This document shows, one piece after another, positions 1 to 7,775 of a DNA stretch of 64,000 nt. Within the stretch, counting starts at the first letter, position 1; every line of letters begins with the position of its first letter. The DNA is from SABI01 sp963677695 (GTDB taxonomy: Bacteria > Spirochaetota > Spirochaetia > Sphaerochaetales > Sphaerochaetaceae): positions 1,488,001-1,552,000 of the forward strand of contig CAXXUJ010000001.1 in assembly GCA_963677695.2 (NCBI GenBank), written 5' to 3'. The translations under genes were made by a program, and so were the position numbers. The notes under the pieces are model-generated. The model did no database searches and had not been told where the DNA came from. It saw only the letters and a list, made by a program, of their open reading frames with translations.

Positions 1-1
1 T

Positions 2-49
2 CTTGCCATAAGCTGCTGGGCTGACAGAAAAGCCCACGTGACACTGTAA
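2..49 (+). CDS. Fumarate hydratase class I alpha subunit, C-terminal end (partial)
   Basis: Only the last 15 codons lie in the window. They read LAISCWADRKAHVTL before a TAA at 47-49. This resembles the C-terminus of the alpha (catalytic, 4Fe-4S) subunit of two-subunit class I fumarases and tartrate dehydratases, which often end in a CWA-R-A pattern. It stands 11 bases before the beta-subunit gene, as expected for an alpha-beta operon. The identification rests on this short tail plus context. Confidence 0.6.
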   Translation, partial: LAISCWADRKAHVTL

Positions 50-60
50 GGAGAGGATGA

Positions 61-582
61 ATGAAAAAATCAATTACACTGCCGTTCAGTGAAGAAGAAA
101 GAAAGTCTCTCAGGGTATATGATCAGCTTCTCCTTACCGGAAAGATCTATGTCGGTCGTGACCAGGTTCACTTGAGAATTGTAGGATCGATGGAAAAGGG
201 GGAGGAACTTCCTGTTTCTCTTGAGGGGAGTATCATCTACTATATGGGGCCTGCACGGAAGAGAGAAGGGGACGTGATCGGTTCGTGCGGACCGACAACC
301 AGTGCCCGTATGGATCCCTTCACCCCCGCCATCCTATCTCAAGGTGTTGATGCCATCATAGGGAAAGGGCCGAGGAATGAGAGTGTGGTGAGAGCAGTTG
401 CTGAGCATGAGGCGCTTTACCTCACTGCGTTCGGAGGATGCGGTGCTCTCTATGCAGATACTGTCGTCTCCTCTCGTGTTGTTGCGTACGAAGATCTGGG
501 ACCGGAGGCTCTTTTAGAGCTTGAAGTACGTGATTTTCCTGTAATTGTTGCCATTGACAGCACTGGAGAGTCAATATTCTGA
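61..582 (+). CDS. Fumarate hydratase class I beta subunit
   Basis: The 173-residue protein matches the beta (C-terminal swivelling) domain of class I Fe-S hydro-lyases, which with the alpha subunit interconverts fumarate and malate, or acts on tartrate. Visible family features are the GCGPTTSARMDPFTP block around residues 75-90, the GKGPRNE segment near 100-107 and FGGCGALYA near 125-133. The length is normal for a separate beta subunit. The start follows a good Shine-Dalgarno (AAGGAGAGG). It sits directly after the alpha-subunit end, so the two are co-transcribed. Fumarase versus tartrate dehydratase cannot be settled from sequence alone. Confidence 0.88.
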   Translation: MKKSITLPFSEEERKSLRVYDQLLLTGKIYVGRDQVHLRIVGSMEKGEELPVSLEGSIIYYMGPARKREGDVIGSCGPTTSARMDPFTPAILSQGVDAIIGKGPRNESVVRAVAEHEALYLTAFGGCGALYADTVVSSRVVAYEDLGPEALLELEVRDFPVIVAIDSTGESIF

Positions 583-659
583 AAAAAAGGTAGACGGATG
601 AGTGATTCACCTCTACTATTGAATACCAGGTGGGGAAATACAGAGCTGGATGGAATCTA

Positions 660-1508
660 ATGCGTAAACAGGCTTCATATATAGTGCAGAGCTTTGCAAT
701 ATCTCTACTTCTTCTCCTCGTGACCACCGGTTGTTCCGGTGAGACCTCTCCCCAGGCTTCAGTTGATGCTGCCCCTGCAGTGGAAAACCCTCCCGTTCAG
801 ACGACACCCGCCGCGCCTTCTGAGACCCCGGTAGAAGATGTTGCCTATCAGGATGAAGTCTCCTACTTCTATGGTCTTGAAACACCTCAGACACTTGATG
901 AACGGTTCAGCTATGCGTACGGCTATATGCTGATGGAGAGCGCGAGCAAGGACCTTCCCTCACTTGATGCTTCCTATTTTCTCAGAGGTATCTATGATAG
1001 AGGAATAGCAGAGAGTGAGATGCTCACAGGCGAAGAACGAAGCACTGCGTTCTATGAATTCCAGACAAAACTGGTCAATGAGGCAAGTAAACAGCTTGAA
1101 GAACTTGCCTCGAAGAACCTTGAAGAGGCTGAGGGCTTCTTGAGCATGAACGGTGAGAAAGAGAGTGTCATGACGACCGAGAGCGGTCTTCAGTACGAAG
1201 TGATCACACCCTCAGAAGGAATTTCTCCACAGGAAGGAGATTCGGTCAAGGTCAATTATACTCTTACCTTCCTTGACGGAATGGAAGGAGACTCTTCGGT
1301 TCCCGGTATTCCGAGCACGTTCGGCCTTGACAACCTCATTCCCGGTTTCAAGGAAGGGTTGATGCTGATGGGTGAGGGGAGTTCGTATCGTTTCTATGTC
1401 CACCCCTCCCTCGGTTACGGCGAGGCAGGCAATTCACGTATTGAACCCAACACGCTCCTTATCTTCGATGTGAAGCTTGTCCAGGTAGTGAAGGCTAAAG
1501 CAGAATAG
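660..1508 (+). CDS. FKBP-type peptidyl-prolyl isomerase lipoprotein
   Basis: The N-terminus (MRKQ..., hydrophobic stretch, then TTGC) is a lipoprotein signal with the lipid-modified Cys about 24 residues in, so the protein should be anchored in an envelope membrane facing the periplasm. A Pro/Ala-rich linker leads to a helical FKBP_N-like dimerisation region (about residues 60-160) and a C-terminal FKBP domain with VKVNYTLTFLDG, IPGFKEGL and YGEAGNSRIEPNTLLIFDVKL. This is the Mip/FkpA layout: a periplasmic folding isomerase and chaperone. A GTG at 630 would add ten non-signal-like residues, so the ATG at 660 is preferred. The 3' end overlaps the convergent HAD gene by 14 bases. Confidence 0.85.
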   Translation: MRKQASYIVQSFAISLLLLLVTTGCSGETSPQASVDAAPAVENPPVQTTPAAPSETPVEDVAYQDEVSYFYGLETPQTLDERFSYAYGYMLMESASKDLPSLDASYFLRGIYDRGIAESEMLTGEERSTAFYEFQTKLVNEASKQLEELASKNLEEAEGFLSMNGEKESVMTTESGLQYEVITPSEGISPQEGDSVKVNYTLTFLDGMEGDSSVPGIPSTFGLDNLIPGFKEGLMLMGEGSSYRFYVHPSLGYGEAGNSRIEPNTLLIFDVKLVQVVKAKAE

Positions 1509-2184
1509 GAATCAGTTCATCAAGAGAGTCGATTCTGTACGTATATGGAGGATCTGAAGGGATCTCCATTCCATACCTGTTGATCCATACACTGTCTATT
1601 CCTGCCCTTGCAGCCCCCTCTATATCACTGGAAAGTGAGTCTCCGACAACGAGAGGTTTTTTCGGCACAATTCCCCTCGCTTTCAGTTCCTTGAAGGTTT
1701 CTGTGAAGAACCGTATATCGGGTTTTACAAACCCGAGCTCCTCTGCAATTGCGACAAAGCTGAAAAACCGGGAGGTCCCGGTCGCCTCCACCCGTCCCTT
1801 CTGGACGGACGTGATTCCGTTGGTGACAATACTCATCGCTATCCCGAGATCCTCGATCTTCTTCAGTGTCTCAAGGGTGTCATCAAAGATATGATAACTC
1901 GTTCCCAGGTAATAGACATACCGCTGTGCGGTATGTTCAGCATCCTGGGTGACACCATAGAGATCAAAGAAGCGGGCAAAGCGTTCCACTTTCAGCTTCT
2001 CCACCGTGGTGAGTCCCTTTTCCAGATCAAGCCACAGCCTGTGATTGATACCGTGGTACGATTCAATCATTTCCTGCGTGGCGTTCAGTCCCGTCTCTGT
2101 GAAAAGAGCCTTGAGTGCGTAATTTTCAGCTGCTTCGAAGTCGTACAGCGTTCCGTCTGCGTCAAAAAGTATATGGTCGTACAT
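1495..2184 (-). CDS. HAD-superfamily hydrolase, YjjG/YfnB-type nucleotidase
   Basis: This 229-residue cytoplasmic phosphatase has all HAD motifs: DADGTLYDF at residues 8-16 (motif I, nucleophile and acid Asp), SIVTNG (motif II), the Lys in FVKPDIRFF (motif III) and VVGDSLSSDIEGA (motif IV). The alpha-helical cap follows motif I, as in subfamily I. Length and the VGDSLSSDI signature fit the YjjG/YfnB group of 5'-nucleotidases acting on pyrimidine monophosphates. The substrate is inferred from family. It is convergent with the FKBP gene and appears monocistronic. Confidence 0.8.
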   Translation of the reverse strand: MYDHILFDADGTLYDFEAAENYALKALFTETGLNATQEMIESYHGINHRLWLDLEKGLTTVEKLKVERFARFFDLYGVTQDAEHTAQRYVYYLGTSYHIFDDTLETLKKIEDLGIAMSIVTNGITSVQKGRVEATGTSRFFSFVAIAEELGFVKPDIRFFTETFKELKARGIVPKKPLVVGDSLSSDIEGAARAGIDSVWINRYGMEIPSDPPYTYRIDSLDELIPILL

Positions 2185-2256
2185 GACAATCCTTTACAAA
2201 AGAATAAAAAGAGGTAATGATACCCTATAGGTACACATATACCGTAAGGGGGCATT

Positions 2257-2829
2257 ATGGCAAGGGATAAGAGAATGTATTTCATGTGGATAGTACTGTC
2301 GGTGATACTTATCGCAGTAGCTCTTGTCATGCTTCTCAAGCGGGATATGTTCAATGAGATACTCACCGGAACCCTGTCGGTATTCGTTCTCCTGAGTTCT
2401 CTTGTGAGCCTTTTTACCATCAGAAGATATCAGGAAATCCGTATCGCATTCGCAGGTACTCTCGTAAAGGGAATCAGCGGACTCATCATCGGTGTACTCG
2501 CCCTGGTCCTGCTCTTTACCGGTTCTCCGAAGTCTGCTCACATCATGCTCAAGGTGCTCGCAGCGCAGACTGCCCTGGCTTCCATCATCCTCTTTATTGA
2601 GCTGTTCACACTGGAAAAAGGGAAATATCCGAAGAGACCCATTCTCCTCGAAGCCTTTGTCTCCATTGTCATTGCTGTTCTCATCTTCCTTCTCCCTGCT
2701 GAAACCGCTTCTCTTCTCATCACTCTGATCTCTGCTGTAGCTATTACGGTAGGTATTGCAGGCATCATCATAGGGATTGTCTATCTCCGTTCCAAGGAAG
2801 TGACGGAGCCGGCTCCTTCTGACGAGTAG
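2257..2829 (+). CDS. HdeD-like (DUF308) integral membrane protein
   Basis: The 190-residue protein is almost entirely hydrophobic, with about six membrane segments separated by short charged loops, as in the HdeD/DUF308 family. The three pairs of helices look like internal repeats. The tail is acidic (EVTEPAPSDE). The start ATG is preceded by TAAGGGGG. The family is known from acid-stress contexts in enterobacteria, but no activity is assigned. The gene stands alone between a divergent HAD gene and a promoter at 2912-2940. Function here is unknown. Confidence 0.65.
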   Translation: MARDKRMYFMWIVLSVILIAVALVMLLKRDMFNEILTGTLSVFVLLSSLVSLFTIRRYQEIRIAFAGTLVKGISGLIIGVLALVLLFTGSPKSAHIMLKVLAAQTALASIILFIELFTLEKGKYPKRPILLEAFVSIVIAVLIFLLPAETASLLITLISAVAITVGIAGIIIGIVYLRSKEVTEPAPSDE

Positions 2830-2911
2830 CTGTCCTTGAGAACCTCAGGATGATCACAAGATACCATAAGTAAAAAATTGTAATAATTGTAAAAAAGAGG
2901 GTAACTCTCCG

Positions 2912-2940
2912 TTGACGGCAGATATGATCAGTTATAAAAT
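2912..2940 (+). promoter_or_regulatory. Sigma70-type promoter for the small lipoprotein gene
   Basis: TTGACG at 2912-2917 and TAAAAT at 2935-2940 are separated by exactly 17 bases. They lie 100 bases upstream of the lipoprotein start, with nothing else between. Confidence 0.65.
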
Positions 2941-3039
2941 ACTACTAAAAGGGTAGGATATATAGATACAGCATCCTTCCATGACAGTGATACAGAAGCA
3001 GGCATCAGTATGTGGTGACTGCACATTCAACAAGGAGTC

Positions 3040-3321
3040 ATGATGAAAAAAAGATATTCAAAACAGATCAGAACAGCTCTCTTTTCCCTTATTCTGGTAG
3101 TTGCGATCGCAGTGCTCTCAGGCTGCAGCGTTGTTCCTCAGTTTATTGCCGATGCCCTCTCTTCAGCGAGTACCGCAGATACTTCAACAACAACAGTCGA
3201 TACTGCTGCAGTAGATACGACATCAGCTCTTGCAGATCAGGAAAACACTGAGGATGATGGTGTAACCGAAACTGACAGTGACGATGATTTCCATCACCAT
3301 AGTGAGGATGATTCTCATTAA
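3040..3321 (+). CDS. Small acidic lipoprotein with His/Asp-rich tail
   Basis: The 93-residue product has a Lys/Arg-rich start, a hydrophobic core and a lipobox (VLSGC), so it is a likely lipoprotein. The mature part is Ser/Thr/Ala/Asp-rich and low-complexity, and it ends in an acidic cluster followed by DDFHHHSEDDSH. The clustered His and Asp residues suggest metal binding, but that is inference. Two adjacent ATGs exist (3040, 3043) behind AAGGAGTC. It has its own promoter at 2912-2940 and a weak dyad downstream. No family was recognised. Confidence 0.65.
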   Translation: MMKKRYSKQIRTALFSLILVVAIAVLSGCSVVPQFIADALSSASTADTSTTTVDTAAVDTTSALADQENTEDDGVTETDSDDDFHHHSEDDSH

Positions 3322-3330
3322 GAGAGTAAT

Positions 3331-3368
3331 GAGAGTTGATCTTCCTTCGTTATTCACATTCAACTCTC
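3331..3368 (+). terminator. Weak hairpin after the small lipoprotein gene
   Basis: GAGAGTTGA (3331-3339) pairs perfectly with TCAACTCTC (3360-3368) across a 20-base loop, followed by TTT. The loop is long and the T-run short, so termination is possible but not strong. Confidence 0.35.
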
Positions 3369-3392
3369 TTTAGTGAATAGGGATGCTCTCTA

Positions 3393-3421
3393 TTGACATA
3401 AAATCATTCCTTCGGTACTGT
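3393..3421 (+). promoter_or_regulatory. Promoter of the histidine operon
   Basis: TTGACA (3393-3398) and TACTGT (3416-3421) are spaced by 17 bases. The predicted transcription start is at about 3428, essentially on the ATG of the leader peptide at 3429. The leader would then be translated from a leaderless or nearly leaderless message. Confidence 0.65.
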
Positions 3422-3428
3422 AACTCAC

Positions 3429-3473
3429 ATGAAAACACTTCATGCCCATCACCATCATAGGAACTCCTTGTAA
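3429..3473 (+). CDS. hisL: Histidine operon leader peptide (attenuation)
   Basis: A 14-codon frame reads MKTLHAHHHHRNSL and stops at TAA 3471-3473. Five of its 14 residues are His (HAHHHH), the signature of a his leader peptide whose translation senses charged tRNA-His. It lies between the operon promoter and a terminator hairpin at 3508-3535, ahead of hisG. There is no clear Shine-Dalgarno before the ATG, and the predicted transcription start nearly coincides with it. His content and position support the call strongly. The alternative antiterminator pairing was not worked out fully. Confidence 0.75.
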   Translation: MKTLHAHHHHRNSL

Positions 3474-3507
3474 TGTTGCGGTGCATGTGTACTATATTCT
3501 GATAAGC

Positions 3508-3540
3508 AGGCTTCGCATACAGCGGAGCCTTTTCCTTTAT
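3508..3540 (+). terminator. his operon attenuator hairpin
   Basis: AGGCTTCGC (3508-3516) pairs with GCGGAGCCT (3522-3530) across a 5-base loop, with one G-T wobble. TTTCCTTTATT follows. It sits 34 bases after the leader stop and about 30 bases before hisG, where an intrinsic attenuator is expected. A GCATG segment upstream (about 3482-3486) can pair with CATGC inside the leader, giving a plausible competing fold. Confidence 0.7.
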
Positions 3541-3561
3541 TAAGAGAAATTGGAGGACATA

Positions 3562-4419
3562 ATGGAAAGACTGAAAATTGCAATACAGAAGAAAGGAAGA
3601 CTGAGTGAAGATTCCCTTCAGCTGATAAAGGACTGCGGAGTCCATTTCAATTCATCAAGCAGAGTTCTGAGAGAAGTATCAAGCAACTTCCCCATCGAAT
3701 TCCTTTTCCTTCGTGATGATGATATCCCCTCCTACGTCTATGACGGGGTGGCTGATATCGGCATTGTCGGGAGGAACGAACACGATGAACAGAACTTCCC
3801 TCTCGATGTGATCCGTGATCTCGGTTTCGCAAAGTGCCGCCTCTCGATCGCCGTACCCAATGAGGTTGAGTATGAGAGCGTGAAGAGTCTTGATGGGAAA
3901 AGAATCGCGACCAGCTATCCCACTATCCTCGGAAAATACCTGAAAGAGAACGGGGTGACTGCCCGGGTCTATGAAATCTCCGGTTCAGTTGAGATCACTC
4001 CCTCGGTCGGTGTTTCCGATGCGATCTGTGATCTTGTATCCACCGGCGCGACCCTTGTCAGCAATGGTCTCAAGGAGGTCGATTCCTTCTACACTTCGAC
4101 CGCTGTTATGATCGCCCACCCGAACCTTCCTGAAGAGAAGAGAGCGATCCTTGACAGGCTTCTGCTCAGAATGGATGCAGTGAGGAAGGCGATGGACTAC
4201 AAGTACATCATGTTCAACCTTCCCGAAGCACACCTTGGCGAGGTCGCTGATATTATCCCGGGAATGAAGAGTCCTACTGTGACGCCTCTCGTGGAAGAGG
4301 GATGGGTTTCCGTTCAGACGGTTGTTCACGAAGATCTGTTCTGGGATGTGCTGGAGAAACTGAAAGCTCTCGGAGCTCAGGGAATTCTTGTGACTGCGAT
4401 TGAGAAGATGGCAGACTGA
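3562..4419 (+). CDS. hisG: ATP phosphoribosyltransferase HisG (long form)
   Basis: HisG catalyses the first step of histidine synthesis, condensing ATP and PRPP in the cytoplasm. The 285-residue length and the C-terminal regulatory domain (about residues 205-285, including MDYKYIMFNLPE and MKSPTVTPL) mark the long, self-sufficient form that is feedback-inhibited by histidine and needs no HisZ. Catalytic-domain segments include IAIQKKGRLSEDS, DIGIVGRNEHDE and DLVSTGATLVSNGL. The ATG at 3562 is chosen over a TTG at 3550 because GGAGG at 3552-3556 would overlap the upstream start. It is the first structural gene of the operon, behind the attenuator. Confidence 0.95.
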   Translation: MERLKIAIQKKGRLSEDSLQLIKDCGVHFNSSSRVLREVSSNFPIEFLFLRDDDIPSYVYDGVADIGIVGRNEHDEQNFPLDVIRDLGFAKCRLSIAVPNEVEYESVKSLDGKRIATSYPTILGKYLKENGVTARVYEISGSVEITPSVGVSDAICDLVSTGATLVSNGLKEVDSFYTSTAVMIAHPNLPEEKRAILDRLLLRMDAVRKAMDYKYIMFNLPEAHLGEVADIIPGMKSPTVTPLVEEGWVSVQTVVHEDLFWDVLEKLKALGAQGILVTAIEKMAD

Positions 4420-4436
4420 ACTGGAGCTGATACGGT

Positions 4437-5747
4437 ATGAATGTCTATTATTCAATGGAAAAAAGCGATGTAAAAACTCTTCTCTCCCGTTCCCTTGAGG
4501 GGGAGAGCGAAGATATTTCCATTGCTGTAGCTGAAATTCTCGAAAGAGTGAAAGATGAGGGGGATGATGCTGTCAGGGAGATGACAGCAGAGTTTGACGG
4601 TGTTGAGCTTACTTCACTTCTGTATGACTCAAAGAGAATCGCTGAAGAAGCGCAGCAGGTGCCTGAAGAGCTGAAGAAGGCCATAGGCATTGCTGCGAAG
4701 AATATTGAGACATTTCATGCCTCCCAGAGGCCGAAGCATGAGAAGGTGGAAGTACTTGCAGGTGTGAGCTGCTGGCAGAAATCACACCCGATCGAGCGTG
4801 TGGGGCTCTATATCCCGGGAGGGACAGCCCCCCTGTTCTCCACGCTTCTGATGCTTGCCATTCCTGCAAAGCTTGCAGGGTGTCCTTCGATCACGATCGC
4901 TACCCCTCCGAGAAAGGACGGTTCTGTGGAACCCACCGTTCTCTACTGTGCCGACTTGCTCGGTATCGACAGGATCCTCACCTGCGGAGGTGCTCAGGCT
5001 ATCGCAGCTCTTGCCTACGGTACCGAGAGTGTGGAACCTGTCGATAAGATTTTCGGACCTGGAAACCGCTTCGTCACCGAAGCGAAACAGCAGGTCAATG
5101 CGATCGGCGTTGCAATCGATATGCCGGCAGGACCCTCGGAGGTCATGGTCGTTGTCGATATATCGACCCCTCCGGCTTTCGCTGCGAGTGATATCCTCAG
5201 TCAGTGCGAGCATGGAAGGGATTCCCAGGCGATCCTTGTCGCTGTTGATGAGACCTCACAGGGTGGGGAAGCCATAGTCCATGAGATTCTTGCCGAGGTG
5301 AATCATCAGATGAGTACACTCGACAGGAAAGAACTCGCAGAGAGTTCCTTCAGAAGGTCGTATGCTGTAGTCGTCTCAAGCGATGAGGAAGCTGTCGATA
5401 TCATAAACGAATATGCTCCCGAACATCTGATTCTCAGCACGAAGGATTTCAGTTACTTAGAGCAGCACGTGGTCAACGCAGGTTCGATTTTCCTAGGACT
5501 CTATTCCCCCGAATCAGCGGGGGACTACGCCTCAGGAACGAACCATACCCTTCCGACCAGCGGCTTCGCCCGTGCCTACAGCGGTGTGAACCTGATGAGT
5601 TTCATGAAGACCATCACCTACCAGCAGCTCTCAACGGAGGGACTTGCCTCCCTAGGTGAAGCCATTATCACCATGGCTGATGCTGAGACGCTCCAGGCTC
5701 ATGCTCGGGCGGTTTCAATTCGACTCGATAGCCTGAAAGGAGTATGA
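4437..5747 (+). CDS. hisD: Histidinol dehydrogenase HisD
   Basis: HisD performs the last two NAD-dependent oxidations, from histidinol to histidine. The 436-residue length is typical. Recognisable blocks are GLYIPGGTAPLFSTLLMLAIPAKLAGC, GGAQAIAALAYGTE, FGPGNRFVTEAKQ, DMPAGPSEVMV, DILSQCEHG (metal-ligand region) and the late motif YASGTNHTLPTSGFAR. The gene starts 17 bases after hisG and ends one base before hisC, so it is translationally linked. Placement directly after hisG is common in many bacteria. Confidence 0.96.
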   Translation: MNVYYSMEKSDVKTLLSRSLEGESEDISIAVAEILERVKDEGDDAVREMTAEFDGVELTSLLYDSKRIAEEAQQVPEELKKAIGIAAKNIETFHASQRPKHEKVEVLAGVSCWQKSHPIERVGLYIPGGTAPLFSTLLMLAIPAKLAGCPSITIATPPRKDGSVEPTVLYCADLLGIDRILTCGGAQAIAALAYGTESVEPVDKIFGPGNRFVTEAKQQVNAIGVAIDMPAGPSEVMVVVDISTPPAFAASDILSQCEHGRDSQAILVAVDETSQGGEAIVHEILAEVNHQMSTLDRKELAESSFRRSYAVVVSSDEEAVDIINEYAPEHLILSTKDFSYLEQHVVNAGSIFLGLYSPESAGDYASGTNHTLPTSGFARAYSGVNLMSFMKTITYQQLSTEGLASLGEAIITMADAETLQAHARAVSIRLDSLKGV

Positions 5748-5748
5748 C

Positions 5749-6825
5749 ATGAGTAATTCTTCAATTCTTGATCTTATGCGGCCTTCAATACGTAATCTCA
5801 CCCCCTACTCCTCAGCGAGGAACGAGTTCTCTGGCGAAGCCTCGATCTTCATCGATGCCAATGAAAACTACACAGACTTCGTTGGTGGCGAGGGGAGAAA
5901 CAGATATCCTGACCCCAAGCATGCAGTCCTCAAGAATGCGATTGAAACCTCCCTGGGGATCTCTGGTGCACGTATCGTCCTGGGAAATGGAAGCGATGAG
6001 ATCATCGACCTGTTGTTCAGAATCTTCTGTGAACCAGCGGCCGATAAGGCGATCCTCTTTCCTCCCACCTACGGTGCCTACCAGGTCTTTGCCGATATCA
6101 ATAACGTAGGGACAGTATCGGTGCCCCTTACAGAGAATTTCTCCCTTGACATGGAATCGATCAGGTCAAGGATAGAGGAGCTGAACAGCGAGAATCACAA
6201 GCTCCTGTTTATCTGTTCTCCCAATAATCCGACGGGAAACAGTATCCCCCTGTCAGATATCGAAGAGATCGCTTCTCTTTTCCATGGCATTACAGTTGTG
6301 GATGAGGCGTACATCGATTTCTCGACGCAGGAGTCAGCCGCCTCTCTCATCGAGAAGAACGAACGCATCGTGGTGCTCAGGACATTGAGCAAGGCCTGGG
6401 GACTGGCGAATGTCAGAATAGGGTTTGCCATAGCGAATAAAGATATCATAGCTGTCATGCACAATGTGAAGTATCCCTATAATCTCAGCGGAGTACAGCA
6501 GGAGACTGCAGTAAAGGCACTCAAAGAGAAGAAGAGTGTCGAAGAGACAGTGAAGCTGATCATAAGCGAACGATCACGGGTTGCTTCAGAGATCTCTTCC
6601 TTTTCCTATGTTGAAACGATCTTCGACAGTGACGCGAACTTCATTCTCGTGAGAGTGAGCGATGCAGACCGCCTGTATAACAGGCTCCTGGAGAAGGGGA
6701 TTATCATCAGGAACAGATCGAAGGTGATCGGGTGCAGCGGCTGCGTAAGAATCACGATCGGTAGTGTTCAAGAAAATGATACGCTGCTTGCAGCGATGAA
6801 AGAGATGGAAGGGGAGTTCGTATGA
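5749..6825 (+). CDS. hisC: Histidinol-phosphate aminotransferase HisC
   Basis: This is a PLP-dependent class I/II aminotransferase that converts imidazole-acetol phosphate to histidinol phosphate. The 358 residues include DANENY near 40, the GNGSDEIIDLLFR block, SPNNPTGN, VVDEAYIDF and the PLP-lysine motif LSKAWGLANVRIGFA. The C-terminal FILVRV...IRNRS and RITIG segments fit HisC. It starts one base after the hisD stop and its last 4 bases overlap the hisB start. Among family I aminotransferases, the his operon setting decides the assignment. Confidence 0.94.
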   Translation: MSNSSILDLMRPSIRNLTPYSSARNEFSGEASIFIDANENYTDFVGGEGRNRYPDPKHAVLKNAIETSLGISGARIVLGNGSDEIIDLLFRIFCEPAADKAILFPPTYGAYQVFADINNVGTVSVPLTENFSLDMESIRSRIEELNSENHKLLFICSPNNPTGNSIPLSDIEEIASLFHGITVVDEAYIDFSTQESAASLIEKNERIVVLRTLSKAWGLANVRIGFAIANKDIIAVMHNVKYPYNLSGVQQETAVKALKEKKSVEETVKLIISERSRVASEISSFSYVETIFDSDANFILVRVSDADRLYNRLLEKGIIIRNRSKVIGCSGCVRITIGSVQENDTLLAAMKEMEGEFV

Positions 6826-7775
6826 AAACAACCTATCTCGTATTAGATGTTGATGTACTTGTTGAAAGAGTAGAAGGGGATAAGGTCTTCTGGACTCCGT
6901 CAGTTTTTTCTGCGCTGAGTGAGGTCGCCTCTTACGGACTTTACACCCCCGTCATTCTGGCAGATAAGGATATTGATGAAAAAGTTCTCTCCTACTGCAG
7001 TGAAACGCTCTCTTCCCAGAAGGTGGAGATTGAGGCAATCATCACTTCACTGGATGAACTCATTTTGGATGAGACGAACATGGAAACCTCCAGGTACGTC
7101 ACTTCCAAAAGCGTTGATTCCTCTCTTCAGCTCTGTCCCTTCACTTCATGGAATGAAGTGCTCCCGCTCCTCATCCCTGCGAGCGATCTTCCTCAAAGGA
7201 TAGCTGCTGTGAAGAGAGCTACCAAGGAGACTTCCATCAGCGTCGAGGTCAACCTTGACGGTACAGGGAAATCTCAGGTTGCAACAAAGATTCCCTTTTT
7301 CGACCATATGCTTGATCAGATCGCACGGCACGGAAGGATCGACCTGAAGGTGATCTGTGACGGTGATATAGAGATTGATGAACATCACAGTGTTGAAGAC
7401 ACTGCGATCTGCCTCGGAGAGGCGGTATTGACCGCTCTCGGTGATAAAAGAGGGATCGGCAGGTACGGTGATGCACGTGTCCCGATGGATGATGTGAACG
7501 GTTCCTGTATCCTCGATTTTTCCAATCGTCCCTATCTTCTTTTTAATGTCGCTTTCAACAGGGAGATGGTGGGGACCTTCCCCACCGAGATGGTTGAGCA
7601 CTTCTTCAAGAGCTTCAGCGATGAATCGAGATCGAATATTCATCTCAGCGTGACCGAAGGGAACACCCACCATCAGGTGGAGGCACTGTTCAAGGCCTTT
7701 GCCCGCTCTTTGAAGCAGGCTGTCTTCAGATATCCGGGGAACACCGATCTCCCCAGCACCAAAGGAATGTTATGA
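6822..7775 (+). CDS. hisB: Imidazoleglycerol-phosphate dehydratase HisB with degenerate HAD domain
   Basis: Residues from about 128 to 317 form a complete IGP dehydratase: KETSISVEVNLDGTG, FFDHMLDQIARHG, EIDEHHSVEDTAICLGEAV, GDKRGIGRYG, FFKSFSDE and THHQVEALFKAFARSL, with the Mn-binding His/Glu motifs intact. Residues 1-125 align in position with the histidinol-phosphate phosphatase domain of enterobacterial bifunctional HisB. That domain looks dead here: motif I is LDVDVLV rather than D-x-D-G-T, there is no motif II Thr/Ser, no Zn-binding Cys loop and no GD-x-x-TD motif. It is probably a relic. Histidinol phosphate would then need a phosphatase encoded elsewhere. The gene overlaps hisC by 4 bases and hisH by 4. 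Confidence 0.93.
   Translation: MKTTYLVLDVDVLVERVEGDKVFWTPSVFSALSEVASYGLYTPVILADKDIDEKVLSYCSETLSSQKVEIEAIITSLDELILDETNMETSRYVTSKSVDSSLQLCPFTSWNEVLPLLIPASDLPQRIAAVKRATKETSISVEVNLDGTGKSQVATKIPFFDHMLDQIARHGRIDLKVICDGDIEIDEHHSVEDTAICLGEAVLTALGDKRGIGRYGDARVPMDDVNGSCILDFSNRPYLLFNVAFNREMVGTFPTEMVEHFFKSFSDESRSNIHLSVTEGNTHHQVEALFKAFARSLKQAVFRYPGNTDLPSTKGML

Noticed and set aside
630..659. GTG start extending the FKBP lipoprotein by ten residues
   Set aside because: The added residues precede the signal peptide with polar and aromatic residues. The ATG at 660 gives a standard lipoprotein signal.
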